Translations under genes and position numbers: made by a program
Notes under the pieces: model-generated
The model's input: the letters and a program-made list of their open reading frames with translations, nothing else
Told to the model about the DNA's origin: nothing
Databases searched by the model: none
Shown: one piece after another, positions 15,832-24,071 of the stretch
Layout: each line of letters begins with the position of its first letter
Numbering within the stretch: the first letter of the stretch is position 1
Assembly: GCA_034432935.1 (NCBI GenBank)
Contig: DAOUBD010000078.1
Span: 1-31,967, forward strand
Direction of reading: 5' to 3'
Origin: DAOUAG01 sp034432935
GTDB lineage: Bacteria > Chloroflexota > Dehalococcoidia > SM23-28-2 > RBG-16-64-32
Length of the DNA: 31,967 bases

Positions 15832-17127
15832 CTACCGGTCAAGTATACCCCGGCCCGCGTACTGCGCCCGTTCCCCAAGCTCGTCCTCGATACGCAAGAG
15901 GCGGTTGTACTTAGCGGTCCGCTCGCCCCTTGCCGGCGCGCCCGTCTTTATCTGCCCGGCATGGGTGGCGACGGCCAGATCCGCTATCGTCGTGTCCTCT
16001 GTCTCCCCGCTGCGGTGGGAGATGACGCAGGTCCATCCGGCAGCCTGTGCCTCAGCGATGGCGGCCAGGGTCTCGGTGAGGGTGCCGATCTGGTTTAGCT
16101 TTATGAGCACGGAGTTGGCGGCGCCCTCCTGGATTCCCCGGCGGATGCGCTCCACGTTCGTTACAAAGATGTCGTCCCCCACGATCTGCACCCGGGAGCC
16201 GAGACGCCCGGTAAGGGCGCGCCAGCCGGCCCAGTCCTCTTGGGCCATGCCATCCTCGATGGAGACTATGGGAAAGCGAGAGCACCAATCCTCCCATAGG
16301 GCCACCATCTCTTCGCCAGAAAGGGCCTTGCCCTCCCGCGCCAGGGCGTAGCCTCCATCTGCCTCCAGTTCCGAGGCTGCGGGGTCAAGGGCGATGGCGA
16401 TCTGTTCGCCCGGAGTGTAGCCAGCCTCTTGGATGGCCCGCAGCACCAGCTCCACGGCGGCCTCGTTGCTGGGCAGCGGCGGTGCGAAGCCGCCCTCGTC
16501 CCCTACGGTAGTGGGCAGGCCCTCCCGGTGGAGGATTCGGCCCAGCGCGTGGTAGACCTCCACCGCCATGCGCAGCCCTTCCCGGAAGGTTGGCGCGCCA
16601 ACGGGCGCGATCATGAACTCCTGGAAGTCGGTGGAGCCCGCGGCGTGCTTGCCTCCGTTGAGGATGTTGAGGAGCGGCAAGGGCATGAGGTACGGGTTCG
16701 GGTTGCCCGTGGTCTCCCCCAGATAGGCGTAGAGGGGCATGCCGTAGTAGGCGGCGGCCGCGTGGGCGACGGCGAGGGAGACACCGAGGAGGGTGTTGGC
16801 GCCGAGGTGCGACTTGTTGGGCGTGCCGTCCATGCCGATAAGGACGCCGTCGATGGCCTGCTGGTCATTGGCGTAGAGGCCGGTGATCTTGCGGGCGATG
16901 AGGTAGTTCACGTTCTCTACGGCCTTGAGGACACCCTTGCCGCCAAAGCGGGAGGCATCGCCGTCCCGCAGCTCCAGCGCCTCGTGGGCGCCGGTGGAGG
17001 CCCCCGATGGCACCTTCGCCGTCCCCGTGTGCCCGCTTTCCAGGGCCACGTCTACCTCTAGCGTGGGGTTGCCCCGGGAGTCCAGCACCTCCCGGGCGTA
17101 TACCGCGGCGATAGCGTAGTCCGGCAT
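15832..17127 (-). CDS. eno: Enolase
   Basis: A 431-residue enolase of full length, converting 2-phosphoglycerate to phosphoenolpyruvate in glycolysis and gluconeogenesis. The sequence opens with AREVLDSRGNPTLEVDV, has GANTLLGVSLAVAHAAA, and holds the Mg-binding acids in SIEDGMAQEDW and GDDIFVTN. The family signature LIKLNQIGTLTETL, with the catalytic Lys, is followed by SHRSGETEDT. It begins 2 bp after the stop of the TIGR00725-like gene upstream, so the two are translationally coupled. A GC hairpin lies past its stop. The assignment is secure. Confidence 0.98.
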   Translation of the reverse strand: MPDYAIAAVYAREVLDSRGNPTLEVDVALESGHTGTAKVPSGASTGAHEALELRDGDASRFGGKGVLKAVENVNYLIARKITGLYANDQQAIDGVLIGMDGTPNKSHLGANTLLGVSLAVAHAAAAYYGMPLYAYLGETTGNPNPYLMPLPLLNILNGGKHAAGSTDFQEFMIAPVGAPTFREGLRMAVEVYHALGRILHREGLPTTVGDEGGFAPPLPSNEAAVELVLRAIQEAGYTPGEQIAIALDPAASELEADGGYALAREGKALSGEEMVALWEDWCSRFPIVSIEDGMAQEDWAGWRALTGRLGSRVQIVGDDIFVTNVERIRRGIQEGAANSVLIKLNQIGTLTETLAAIAEAQAAGWTCVISHRSGETEDTTIADLAVATHAGQIKTGAPARGERTAKYNRLLRIEDELGERAQYAGRGILDR

Positions 17128-17129
17128 GG

Positions 17130-17621
17130 CTACTCTACTCCCGTCCGCCGTCGCTCCTCAGCCAGAGCGATGGCCTTCTCGACGGCATCGGCGGCGTCGC
17201 GGGCCCGCACGATGCGTTCGCCGTCGTGTCCGTGGTAGTCGAAGTCCCACGTGTCGAGCCCCACGAGGGGTATGCCGTGGATCAGGGCGTAGGCGATCTC
17301 GCTGAGGGTGCCGTAGGAGCCGTCGATGGCGATGACGGCCTCTCCGCTAAGGACCACCATGGCGTTCCGGGCGTAGCCCACGCCGGTGAAGATGGGGAAC
17401 TCGACGTACGGGTTGGGAGCTGACTCGCGGGCGTTACGGCCGGGCAGTATGCCGATGGTGTGGCCACCCTCAGCGCGGGCCCCCCGGCAGGCGGCCTCCA
17501 TAACGCCGCCACGCCCTCCGCAGACCACGGTGACGCCGCGGCGGGCCAGCTCGCGGCCGATGGCCTCGGCGGCTTCCAAGGCCTCGGGCGGCGCCGCCTC
17601 GCCCCCTATGACTGAGATCAT
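17130..17621 (-). CDS. TIGR00725/LOG-like nucleotide-binding protein
   Basis: A 163-residue Rossmann-like protein of the TIGR00725 group, related to LOG phosphoribohydrolases and once annotated as lysine decarboxylase. Visible motifs are ISVIGG at the N-terminus, CGGRGGVMEAACRGA (PGGxGTxxE-like region, here with GGVME), GILPGRN, GYARN, and GSYGTLSEIAYAL. The GSYGTLSE stretch is the nucleotide-phosphate-binding and catalytic-Glu motif. The true activity of this subgroup is not established; LOG enzymes cleave nucleoside monophosphates to base and ribose-5-phosphate. ATG 17621 and GTG 17624 are both possible starts; both fit an extended -10 about 6-9 bases upstream. Tight coupling to enolase (2 bp) suggests a role tied to central metabolism or simple read-through (inference). 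Confidence 0.82.
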   Translation of the reverse strand: MISVIGGEAAPPEALEAAEAIGRELARRGVTVVCGGRGGVMEAACRGARAEGGHTIGILPGRNARESAPNPYVEFPIFTGVGYARNAMVVLSGEAVIAIDGSYGTLSEIAYALIHGIPLVGLDTWDFDYHGHDGERIVRARDAADAVEKAIALAEERRRTGVE

Positions 17622-17630
17622 CACGGCAGA

Positions 17631-17639
17631 ATCATACCA
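17631..17639 (-). promoter_or_regulatory. Extended -10 TGGTATGAT for the TIGR00725-eno operon
   Basis: On the minus strand TGG-TATGAT ends 6 bases before GTG 17624 and 9 before ATG 17621. Transcription would start at or just before the start codon, giving a leaderless operon mRNA for the LOG-like gene and enolase. Confidence 0.45.
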
Positions 17640-17673
17640 GCGCGCCGTCTCTCCCGGAATAGGCGAGGGGGGC

Positions 17674-17697
17674 TGTCCGGCAGCGTCGCGCCGGACA
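17674..17697 (-). terminator. Strong hairpin downstream of the metallopeptidase gene
   Basis: A perfect 8-bp stem TGTCCGGC / GCCGGACA with an 8-base loop, 25 bases beyond the stop of the M6-like gene. It lacks a U-tract. It separates that gene from the TIGR00725-eno promoter. Confidence 0.4.
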
Positions 17698-17722
17698 CGG
17701 TCGCCAGACTCGGCCTGGGGCG

Positions 17723-19573
17723 CTAGCGGCGCAGCTCCCAGTTGTAGGCGGCGGCCTCGCTGGTTCCCGGGGTGCTGCCGGAGATGATGATCGTGGCAGG
17801 GCCAGCCAAAGGGATCTCCGCGCGGTTGGTCTCGTCCAACTCCACTCTGGTCACTTGCCCGCCCTCCACCTTCTGGACGATGAAGCGCTGCGGCAACGGG
17901 CCCCGCACCTGTTGGAAACCCTCTGCCCTCCAGCCGGCGTCGCCATCGCCCGTGTCCAAGAACCCGGCTTCTGGCACCTCGATGTCGTCGATAGCGAACC
18001 CTGGGAGGTTGGTGGCGTCATCCGTGACGTATTCGAAGCGTAGGAGGACGCGGCGTCCCGCAAAGGGCGTGAGGTCTATCTCTTCCTGCTGCCACCCGCC
18101 GCTGTCGCCCGTGTAGCCGGGCCCATAGGCGTTGCCCACAGGGTCGTAGTCCGTAGTGTACTGTCCTGGCAAGGCTTGCCACCTCTCGCCACCGTCCAGA
18201 GAGAGGGCCACGTAGGCGTAATCCCACCCACGCTCAATCTGCGCCCAGAAGGAGAAACGCAGGGTGGCCTGGCTCAGGCCCGTCAGGTCCAGTTCGCGGG
18301 TGAGGCGCGCGTCGATGCCGTCTACACCTCCGGCCCACCAGAAGGCGCCGTCGGAAGGTGGCACGCCTACAGACACGCTATCGGCCCCATCGAAAACGAA
18401 GATGCCGCCCGGCGCACCGATCTCCAGGTAATCGGCTCCGAACTGGCTGACGGAGCCTTCACCAGGGCCGGGCTGGCGCACTGCCGTCTTGATCTTGACG
18501 CGGGCGTCCAGGTCGCGGTGGGCGTACCTGCCGTCAGGGGCATCCAGGTAGTTGGCTGCCACCCAATCGGCGAAGACGTCTTCGAAGGTGGTGCCAAAGC
18601 GCCGCAAGAAAGCGTCCACTCCCGCTATGCCATCGGCGGGCTCCGCCGTGAGTGTGTGGGCGCTGGCAGCGCCGCCAAAGCGGTCCAGCAGGTAGCGAAA
18701 GAACAGCTCGGAGGCGGCGTAGTGTACCGCGCTGTCTCCCGTATCAGGCCAATCGTTTAGCTGGGTATCCGGCTGGAGCAGAAACGTCCGTAACCAGTCA
18801 GAGCCGCCGCCCACGATCTCCGCCGCTATCTGGGAGAGACCCTCGTTGACCCAGGCCTCCTCGTCGGGGTCAGCATAGTAGTGGATCAGGTGCTGAAGTT
18901 CGTGGGCTGCCAGGGCGTTGTAGGATGTGCCCGGGGACTCCAGGGCCCCCGCATCGATATAAAGGATCTCCCTGTCGTTGCTCAGGGGGACGATGCTCGT
19001 TGGGAACTCGTCGCCCTGGTTGAAGTAACCACCGGCGCCGGTGAGACGGGCGTGCAGGAGGGTGACCCGCTGTCCGTGCTCCAGCCGTGGTATCTGGCCG
19101 AAGGCGGAGGTCACGGCTGGGTAGACGACGTCCTCGAAGTCCCGCCCGATCTGCTCCAGGGCGGCTGGCGAGTAGCTGACGCCGTCTTCGACGAAGAAAT
19201 AGGCGTGGTCCGTGACAAGGGCCACGGTGGCGCGGATGGTGACGGCCCTGGGCGTCTCCAGGTCTATGACGTAGAAGGTATCGCTGTCGCCCTCCTCGTA
19301 GGTCCGCAGGGGGTGGCCAGTGACGTCCTGGGATGCGCCGCGGAAGCGCTTGGCCAGGTCCAGGAGGTCACGGGATGGCGCTGCGGGTGGGGCAGAGGGC
19401 GAGGGGGCGACCGGTGCCGGCGCAGGGGCTGGCGTGGCCAGCGCCGGCGAGGGCCCCTGGGAAGGGGTGGGCACGGTGGAGGCGCCGCCGCCGCAGGCTG
19501 CCAGGGCCAGGCCGGCGGCCAGTAGGCAGAAGAGGGCGGCGGTCTTCAGAACCGCCGCCCTCCTTGGTGCCAC
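17723..19573 (-). CDS. M6-like (immune-inhibitor-A-type) metallopeptidase lipoprotein
   Basis: A 616-residue exported protein. The signal ends LALAAC with lipid Cys27, and a Pro/Ala/Ser linker (about 31-68) holds it off the membrane. The catalytic domain contains AAHELQHLIHYYADP, giving the zinc motif HELQH (224-228), and WVNEGLSQIAAE with the likely third ligand Glu244, 16 residues on: a gluzincin arrangement. The C-terminal part (about 370-560) is a beta-rich jelly-roll region (DLTGLSQATLRFSFWAQIER, LRFEYVTDD, GFAIDDIEV) like the MAM/immune-inhibitor-A carbohydrate-binding modules. It probably degrades or trims extracellular protein. Start GTG 19573 comes 19 bp after the xerC/D-like stop, so read-through is possible. 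The natural target is unknown. Confidence 0.83.
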   Translation of the reverse strand: MAPRRAAVLKTAALFCLLAAGLALAACGGGASTVPTPSQGPSPALATPAPAPAPVAPSPSAPPAAPSRDLLDLAKRFRGASQDVTGHPLRTYEEGDSDTFYVIDLETPRAVTIRATVALVTDHAYFFVEDGVSYSPAALEQIGRDFEDVVYPAVTSAFGQIPRLEHGQRVTLLHARLTGAGGYFNQGDEFPTSIVPLSNDREILYIDAGALESPGTSYNALAAHELQHLIHYYADPDEEAWVNEGLSQIAAEIVGGGSDWLRTFLLQPDTQLNDWPDTGDSAVHYAASELFFRYLLDRFGGAASAHTLTAEPADGIAGVDAFLRRFGTTFEDVFADWVAANYLDAPDGRYAHRDLDARVKIKTAVRQPGPGEGSVSQFGADYLEIGAPGGIFVFDGADSVSVGVPPSDGAFWWAGGVDGIDARLTRELDLTGLSQATLRFSFWAQIERGWDYAYVALSLDGGERWQALPGQYTTDYDPVGNAYGPGYTGDSGGWQQEEIDLTPFAGRRVLLRFEYVTDDATNLPGFAIDDIEVPEAGFLDTGDGDAGWRAEGFQQVRGPLPQRFIVQKVEGGQVTRVELDETNRAEIPLAGPATIIISGSTPGTSEAAAYNWELRR

Positions 19574-19592
19574 ACCCTATGTACGGTTATCG

Positions 19593-20543
19593 CTACGCGC
19601 GCGGATGGGCCCGCTCATACACCTCGCGCACGTGCTCGCTGGTCAGGTGAGTGTAGACCTGAGTGGTGGAGATGTTAGCGTGGCCGAGCATCTCCTGGAC
19701 GTTGCGTAAGGGCATGCCTCCCCGCAGCATGTGGGTGGCGAAGGAGTGGCGCAGCGTGTGGGGGGTGACGTCGGCGCTGAGGTTGGCTGCCCTGGCGTAT
19801 CCCTTGAGGATGAGCCAGAACCCCTGCCGAGTGAGGCGCTCGCCGCGCCGGTTCACGAAGAGGGCCGGCTCCTCACGGTTCTTCACCAGGAAGGGCCTGC
19901 CCTCCTCCAGGTAAGCCACGAGGGCCTCGACAGCCTGGTCATGAATGGGGATGGTGCGTTCCTTGGCGCCTTTGCCCATGCAACGCACATAAGGGCCGCG
20001 GGGGTCCAGGTTGAGGTTGGCCAGGTCCAGGGAGACCAGTTCGGTGACGCGCATGCCTGTGGCGTAGAGGAGCTCCAGCATGGCACGGTCCCGCTTGGCC
20101 TCCGGAGTGGAACGGCGGGAAGGCTGTTCCAGAAGCTCGTCGACCTCATTGGGGCTGATGGCCTTGGGCAGGTTCTTGCCCACTCGCGGCGAGGAGAGCC
20201 CTTCCGTGGGGTTGGCCTGGATGGCGCCCTCTGCGCTGAGGAAGGCGAAGAAGGAGCGCACGGCGGCCACCTTGCGGGCCACGGAGGACTCACTGTAGCC
20301 CCGCTGCTTCAGGTCCAGGATGAAGTCCTGGATCATCGACCGGTTCAGGGCCTGCCACCCGTTCCTGCCGGGGTGCGTCCCAATGAAGTCGGCGAGCTGC
20401 TGGAGGTCGTTCCGGTAGGCGGCTATCGTGTTGGCCGATGCCCCTTTCTCGACGGCCAGGAAGTTTAAGAACTCTTCAAGTGCCTTGCGCATTGGCGCCT
20501 GTATGGCCGGCCTGCTTAGCCGCTCCGGCGAACTAATCGCCAT
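19593..20543 (-). CDS. Tyrosine recombinase, XerC/XerD type
   Basis: A 316-residue site-specific recombinase of the Xer group. An N-terminal SAM-like core-binding domain (ALEEFLNFLAVEKGASANTI) precedes the catalytic domain with all expected residues: Arg165 (GMRVTEL), Lys in MGKGAKER (191/194), His262 and Arg265 (HTLRHSF), His288 (LGHAN) and nucleophile Tyr297 (QVYTHL). It should resolve chromosome dimers at dif. It has no phage or integron genes around it, so it is a housekeeping Xer and not a mobile integrase (inference). The start ATG 20543 is fixed by a near-perfect ribosome site AAAGGAGGTGA 9 bases upstream. I cannot tell XerC from XerD; many Chloroflexota carry one or two. Confidence 0.93.
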   Translation of the reverse strand: MAISSPERLSRPAIQAPMRKALEEFLNFLAVEKGASANTIAAYRNDLQQLADFIGTHPGRNGWQALNRSMIQDFILDLKQRGYSESSVARKVAAVRSFFAFLSAEGAIQANPTEGLSSPRVGKNLPKAISPNEVDELLEQPSRRSTPEAKRDRAMLELLYATGMRVTELVSLDLANLNLDPRGPYVRCMGKGAKERTIPIHDQAVEALVAYLEEGRPFLVKNREEPALFVNRRGERLTRQGFWLILKGYARAANLSADVTPHTLRHSFATHMLRGGMPLRNVQEMLGHANISTTQVYTHLTSEHVREVYERAHPRA

Positions 20544-20552
20544 ATTCTATTT

Positions 20553-20640
20553 TCACCTCCTTTGCCTTGTCCAGCGGGCCACTGGACGATTTTGTTGATA
20601 AACATAAGGCCGCAGCGATAACGGGTGTGGACGCCTTATG
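20553..20640 (-). promoter_or_regulatory. Structured leader of the Xer gene: SD, hairpin and inverted repeat
   Basis: Three elements lie in order before the Xer start. AAAGGAGGTGA (20553-20563) is the best Shine-Dalgarno in the window. GTCCAG / CTGGAC (20569-20574, 20582-20587) is a 6-bp stem with a 7-base loop ending 5 bases before it. CATAAGGC / GCCTTATG (20603-20610, 20633-20640) is a perfect 8-bp inverted repeat spaced by 22 bases, operator-like. The rest of the gap to 20770 shows no gene or further repeat. Confidence 0.4.
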
Positions 20641-20770
20641 CCTCATCAAGAAAACGCGTTACAAGCCCGGCAGTTAACCCGCCTCGCAAGTCTTATCCCG
20701 ATTTGGTCAGGATGTAACGTCCGCCGCCCCTCGCTTATGTCTCCGCCGCGCCGCGGACCCGGCGCCGCCT

Positions 20771-21442
20771 TCAACTTGACGGGCCGGAGTTCTCCGGCCA
20801 GGCGCTCTTGCCCACCAGGGGCACGAAACGGCACGGCCCCAAGTTGTGCCTCTGCGCTCCTCGCGGCGTCTTGGTGATGCGCACCAGCTCCTGGAGATCG
20901 CGGCTGCCCACCGGAATCACCAGCCGCCCTCCCGCTGCCAGCTGGTCTAGCAGCTCCCGCGGGACCTCCGGCGCGGCCGCCGTGACGATGATGGCGTCGT
21001 ATGGGGCTCCCTCGGGCCAGCCCAGTGCCTCGCCTGCGACGTGCACCTCTACGTTGGCGTAGCCCAGCTCTTGCAGGACGGCGGCGGCCCTCTCGGCCAA
21101 GGGCGCCACCCGCTCCACCGTCACTACGTACTCAGCCAAGCGGGAGAGGATGGCTGCCTGGTAGCCCGAGCCGGTGCCCACCTCCAGCACCTTCTCGCTT
21201 CCGGTCAACTGTAGCGCTTGGGTCATCATGGCCACGATGAGAGGCTGCGATATGGTCTGCCCATAGCCGATGGGTAGAGGACGGTTCTCGTAGGCGTAGG
21301 GGCGCAGCTCCTCTGGCACAAACCGCTCGCGGGGCACCTTCTCCATGGCCTCCATCACCCGCTGATCGGTGATCTCCACCGCCAGCTCCTCCAGGAGCGC
21401 CGTGCGGGCCCTGCCCAGATCGCCGGCTGAGGTCTGCGCCAT
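20771..21442 (-). CDS. pcm: Protein-L-isoaspartate O-methyltransferase
   Basis: A 223-residue SAM-dependent methyltransferase that repairs isoaspartyl residues in aged proteins. RERFVPEELRPYAYENRPLPIGYGQTISQP is spread over the N-terminal part; its GQTISQP is the Pcm signature. VLEVGTGSGYQAAIL is SAM motif I, VVTVERVAPLAERA the acidic motif II, and YDAIIVTAAAPEVPRELLDQ motif III. GGRLVIPVG completes the fold. ATG 21442 was chosen because family similarity begins soon after it, GGGGAGGG lies just upstream, and a -10 element fits; the open frame continues upstream to 21877 only as low-complexity antisense of the cupredoxin gene. It is divergent from that cupredoxin gene. Confidence 0.95.
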   Translation of the reverse strand: MAQTSAGDLGRARTALLEELAVEITDQRVMEAMEKVPRERFVPEELRPYAYENRPLPIGYGQTISQPLIVAMMTQALQLTGSEKVLEVGTGSGYQAAILSRLAEYVVTVERVAPLAERAAAVLQELGYANVEVHVAGEALGWPEGAPYDAIIVTAAAPEVPRELLDQLAAGGRLVIPVGSRDLQELVRITKTPRGAQRHNLGPCRFVPLVGKSAWPENSGPSS

Positions 21443-21461
21443 CGTTCCCTCCCCTGGCCCG

Positions 21462-21470
21462 AGTATAGCA
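21462..21470 (-). promoter_or_regulatory. Extended -10 TGCTATACT for pcm
   Basis: Minus-strand TGC-TATACT ends 19 bases before ATG 21442, leaving a short leader with the GGGGAGGG ribosome site. A TATATA at 21521-21526 on the plus strand may serve the divergent cupredoxin gene. Confidence 0.45.
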
Positions 21471-21544
21471 CCGGGTCTTCGGGCCTCCGGGGCCACGTGG
21501 CGCCTAAGGCAAGGATTAGGTATATATGGCAGCGGAGGCTGAAC

Positions 21545-22063
21545 ATGAAGCTTGACCTGACACGGCTGCCTGTGGGCGAAGCGATTATCGGTTTCCTGGT
21601 GGTGGTGCTGGCTGTGACCTTCACCGGCGCCTTCATCGCCAAGGGCGGCGGCGAATCTGGAGGAGGCGCTGCCGTCTCGGCGAGCCCCAGCCCGGCCAGC
21701 AGCGCCACCCCTCAACCAGGGACGCCGGCGCCTGGGGGCGGTGGAGGCGGCCAGGCGGTGACCCTTACCATGGGCGACAATTTCTTTCAGCTCGATAGTC
21801 AGAAGAACCCAAACCTCAGGGTGAAGGCGGGCTCTACCGTCACCATCCAGTTGACCAACAAAGGCACCGCCATCCACAACATGCGGATCGCCGGCGAGGA
21901 CAACACCTACAACAACAAGGACGACGCCGTATCTGACCCCCAGCTAGTCACGGCCGGGCAATCGGCCAAGCTGGAGTGGAAGGCGCCCAGCAAGACCGGC
22001 GACTACAACTACCAGTGCGATTTCCACCCGACGGACATGAAGGGCATCATCACCGTCGAGTAG
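21545..22063 (+). CDS. Membrane-anchored cupredoxin (blue-copper) protein
   Basis: A 172-residue protein: one N-terminal membrane helix (IIGFLVVVLAVTFTGAFIA), a Ser/Pro/Gly-rich linker (about 34-70), then a plastocyanin-like beta-sandwich. The type 1 copper ligands are all visible: His111 in AIHNM, then Cys158, His161 and Met165 in QCDFHPTDMKG. It should carry electrons, or bind copper, at the outer face of the membrane. Start ATG 21545 (MKLDLTRLPV) has GGAGG 7 bases upstream; the open frame to 21497 has no such signal. It lies 3 kb from a SCO/PCu(A)C copper operon, which suggests a shared respiratory or copper-delivery context (inference). Confidence 0.88.
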   Translation: MKLDLTRLPVGEAIIGFLVVVLAVTFTGAFIAKGGGESGGGAAVSASPSPASSATPQPGTPAPGGGGGGQAVTLTMGDNFFQLDSQKNPNLRVKAGSTVTIQLTNKGTAIHNMRIAGEDNTYNNKDDAVSDPQLVTAGQSAKLEWKAPSKTGDYNYQCDFHPTDMKGIITVE

Positions 22064-22083
22064 GCCCGCCGGGAACGTAACGT

Positions 22084-23937
22084 CTAGAGAGCCGAAAGCA
22101 CCCGCTCTGCCAGGGACCGCGTGAACCCAGGGGTGGCGGCTATCTCCTCCACCGTGGCCTCCCGGATGCCTTTCAGGGAGCCAAATTTGCGCAGAAGCGC
22201 CTTCTTTCGCTTCGGTCCGACCCCGGGGATGCGGTCTAGCGCCGACTGCATGCCGCCCTTGCTTCTCAGGTTGCGGTGGTAGGTGATGGCGAAGCGGTGC
22301 GCTTCATCGCGGACGCGCTGCACCAGGTATAGGGCCTCCGAGGTCCTGGGCAGGACTATAGGCTCCGAGATGTCCTTGACATAAAGCTCCTCGAACCGCT
22401 TGGCCAGGCCCGCCAGGGGGACGTTCCCCACGCCCAGATTGCGCATGATGTCGTGCGCGGCCGAGACCTGTCCCTTGCCGCCGTCTACGATCACCAGGTC
22501 CGGCACCTTGGCGAAGGATTCGTCCACCTGGGACGTCCCGCCGTTTGCCGCCGGGGGGCGCTGCCCACGGGCGAAACGGCGCCGCAAGACCTCCTGCATC
22601 ATAGCGAAATCATTGGCGCCCGCCACGCTCTTGATGCGGAAACGGCGGTACTCTGCCGGGCGCGGGCTGCCGTCTATGAAGACCACCATGGAGCCCACCG
22701 CTGACGTCCCCTGGATGTTGGAGATGTCGTAACACTCGATGCGCTTGGGCGGACCCGGCAGGTTGAGCTCCTCCTGTAGCTGCTCCAGCGCCAGGCGCTT
22801 CTTGGCGGCGTCAGCCAGCCAGCGGGCGCGGGCCTGGTGCAGCGCCTCCCGAGCGTTATCGGCCGCCCGTTGCACTAGGGCCCGCTTCTCTCCCCGGCTG
22901 GGGGCCAAGAGGCGCACCCTCGCACCGCGGCGGCCGCTAAGCCAGCCCTCGATCAGATCGTGGTCGGCCACTGCCATCGGCAAGAGCACCAATGGCGGGA
23001 CATAGGCCGCTGATTCGTAAAACTGCTCGATGAAGCTGGCCAGCACCTCCCCGTCAGCCTCGCCTGCGGCCCCGTCGAGCTGGAAGGTGTCGCGGCCAAT
23101 GACGTTCCCTCTCCGGACGAAGAAGACCTGAACGAACGCCTCATCGTTCTCGCGGGCGAGGCCGAAGACGTCCATGTCCTTCCTGTCCCGCACCTCCATC
23201 ACCTGGCGCTCCGTGGTGCGCTGGATGGCCTGGATCTGGTCCCGCAGGCGAGCGGCGCGCTCGTACTCCATCGCCTCTGAAGCGGCCTGCATGGAGCGCT
23301 TCAGGTCCCGGACTATCTCGATGGTGCGGCCCTCCAGGAACATGATGACCTGGCGGATGACAGCATCGTACTCTTCCTTCGTGCACAAGGAGGCGCAGGG
23401 GGCGATGCAACGGTGGATATAGTAGTCTAGGCAGGGGCGCGGGTCGTCTCCGGTGATGGTCTTGGTGCAGGAGCGCCATGGGAAGAGCTTCTTGACCAGG
23501 TCCAGCACCTGGCGAACGGAGCCGGAGGCATAGGGGCCGAAGTAGCGAGCGCCATCGTTCAGGACTCGGCGGGTGATTTCAACCCGGGGCCACGGCTCCC
23601 GGAGGTTGATCTTCAGGTACGGGTAGTGCTTGTCGTCCTTCAGCCGTACGTTGAAGAAAGGCTGGTGGCGCTTGATGAGGTTGGCCTCCAGGATCAGCGC
23701 CTCTTGTGTGCTGCCCGTCACGATGTACTCGAAGCGGGCCACCTCGCTGACCAGCCGCCGGGTCTTGGGCTCGAGGCTGCGCGAGGAGCCGAAATAGGAC
23801 CGTACGCGGTCACGGAGGGAGGCCGCCTTCCCGACGTATATCACGTCGCCATCGCCGTTGCGGAAGATATAGACGCCTGGCCTGGTGGGCAGAGCCCGCA
23901 CCTGGGCCATCAACTCCTGCCGGGCCCAACTGGTCAT
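22084..23937 (-). CDS. uvrC: Excinuclease ABC subunit C
   Basis: A 617-residue UvrC, the dual-incision nuclease of nucleotide excision repair. The N-terminal GIY-YIG domain shows GVYIFRNGDGDVIYVGKA and RSYFGSSR. The Cys motif CLDYYIHRCIAPC fits the iron-sulfur or zinc cluster region, and a UVR helix pair follows for UvrB contact. The RNase-H-like endonuclease core includes ECYDISNIQGTSAVGSMVVF. The C-terminus has two helix-hairpin-helix motifs (LDRIPGVGPKRKKALLRKFG, ATVEEIAATPGF). Two ATGs are in frame: 23937 (MTSWARQ) and 23946. The former is preferred since a -10 box overlaps the latter. It converges on the cupredoxin gene with 20 bp between. Confidence 0.97.
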   Translation of the reverse strand: MTSWARQELMAQVRALPTRPGVYIFRNGDGDVIYVGKAASLRDRVRSYFGSSRSLEPKTRRLVSEVARFEYIVTGSTQEALILEANLIKRHQPFFNVRLKDDKHYPYLKINLREPWPRVEITRRVLNDGARYFGPYASGSVRQVLDLVKKLFPWRSCTKTITGDDPRPCLDYYIHRCIAPCASLCTKEEYDAVIRQVIMFLEGRTIEIVRDLKRSMQAASEAMEYERAARLRDQIQAIQRTTERQVMEVRDRKDMDVFGLARENDEAFVQVFFVRRGNVIGRDTFQLDGAAGEADGEVLASFIEQFYESAAYVPPLVLLPMAVADHDLIEGWLSGRRGARVRLLAPSRGEKRALVQRAADNAREALHQARARWLADAAKKRLALEQLQEELNLPGPPKRIECYDISNIQGTSAVGSMVVFIDGSPRPAEYRRFRIKSVAGANDFAMMQEVLRRRFARGQRPPAANGGTSQVDESFAKVPDLVIVDGGKGQVSAAHDIMRNLGVGNVPLAGLAKRFEELYVKDISEPIVLPRTSEALYLVQRVRDEAHRFAITYHRNLRSKGGMQSALDRIPGVGPKRKKALLRKFGSLKGIREATVEEIAATPGFTRSLAERVLSAL

Positions 23938-23946
23938 CGCACACAT

Positions 23947-23952
23947 ATTCTA
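23947..23952 (-). promoter_or_regulatory. -10 element TAGAAT for uvrC
   Basis: Minus-strand TAGAAT (five of six) ends 9 bases before ATG 23937, so the leader would be only 1-3 bases. This argues against the upstream ATG 23946 and for a leaderless message. Confidence 0.4.
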
Positions 23953-23997
23953 ACGCGCCTAACAGGCCCGCGCGGTACTTTGACCCTCACGTAAGGG

Positions 23998-24026
23998 TTG
24001 AATCGCTGGCTGCGGACGCATATCAT
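23998..24026 (+). promoter_or_regulatory. Promoter of the nitronate monooxygenase gene
   Basis: TTGAAT (23998-24003), a 17-bp spacer and TATCAT (24021-24026). The start would be near 24033, leaving about 40 bases of leader with the ribosome site AGGGAGGA (24056-24063) 8 bases before ATG 24072: the conventional counterpart to the leaderless promoters elsewhere. Confidence 0.5.
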
Positions 24027-24071
24027 GACTGGGAAACCGGTGCCCCGTCTTAGATAGGGAGGATTAGGCTC

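Noticed and set aside
20590..20615. dif-like sequence near the Xer gene
   Set aside because: The minus strand has one arm resembling TTATGTTAAAT, but no matching second arm at 6-bp spacing.
21443..21877. Upstream extension of pcm to 368 codons
   Set aside because: The extra codons are antisense to the cupredoxin gene and span its promoter; ATG 21442 has the ribosome site and -10.
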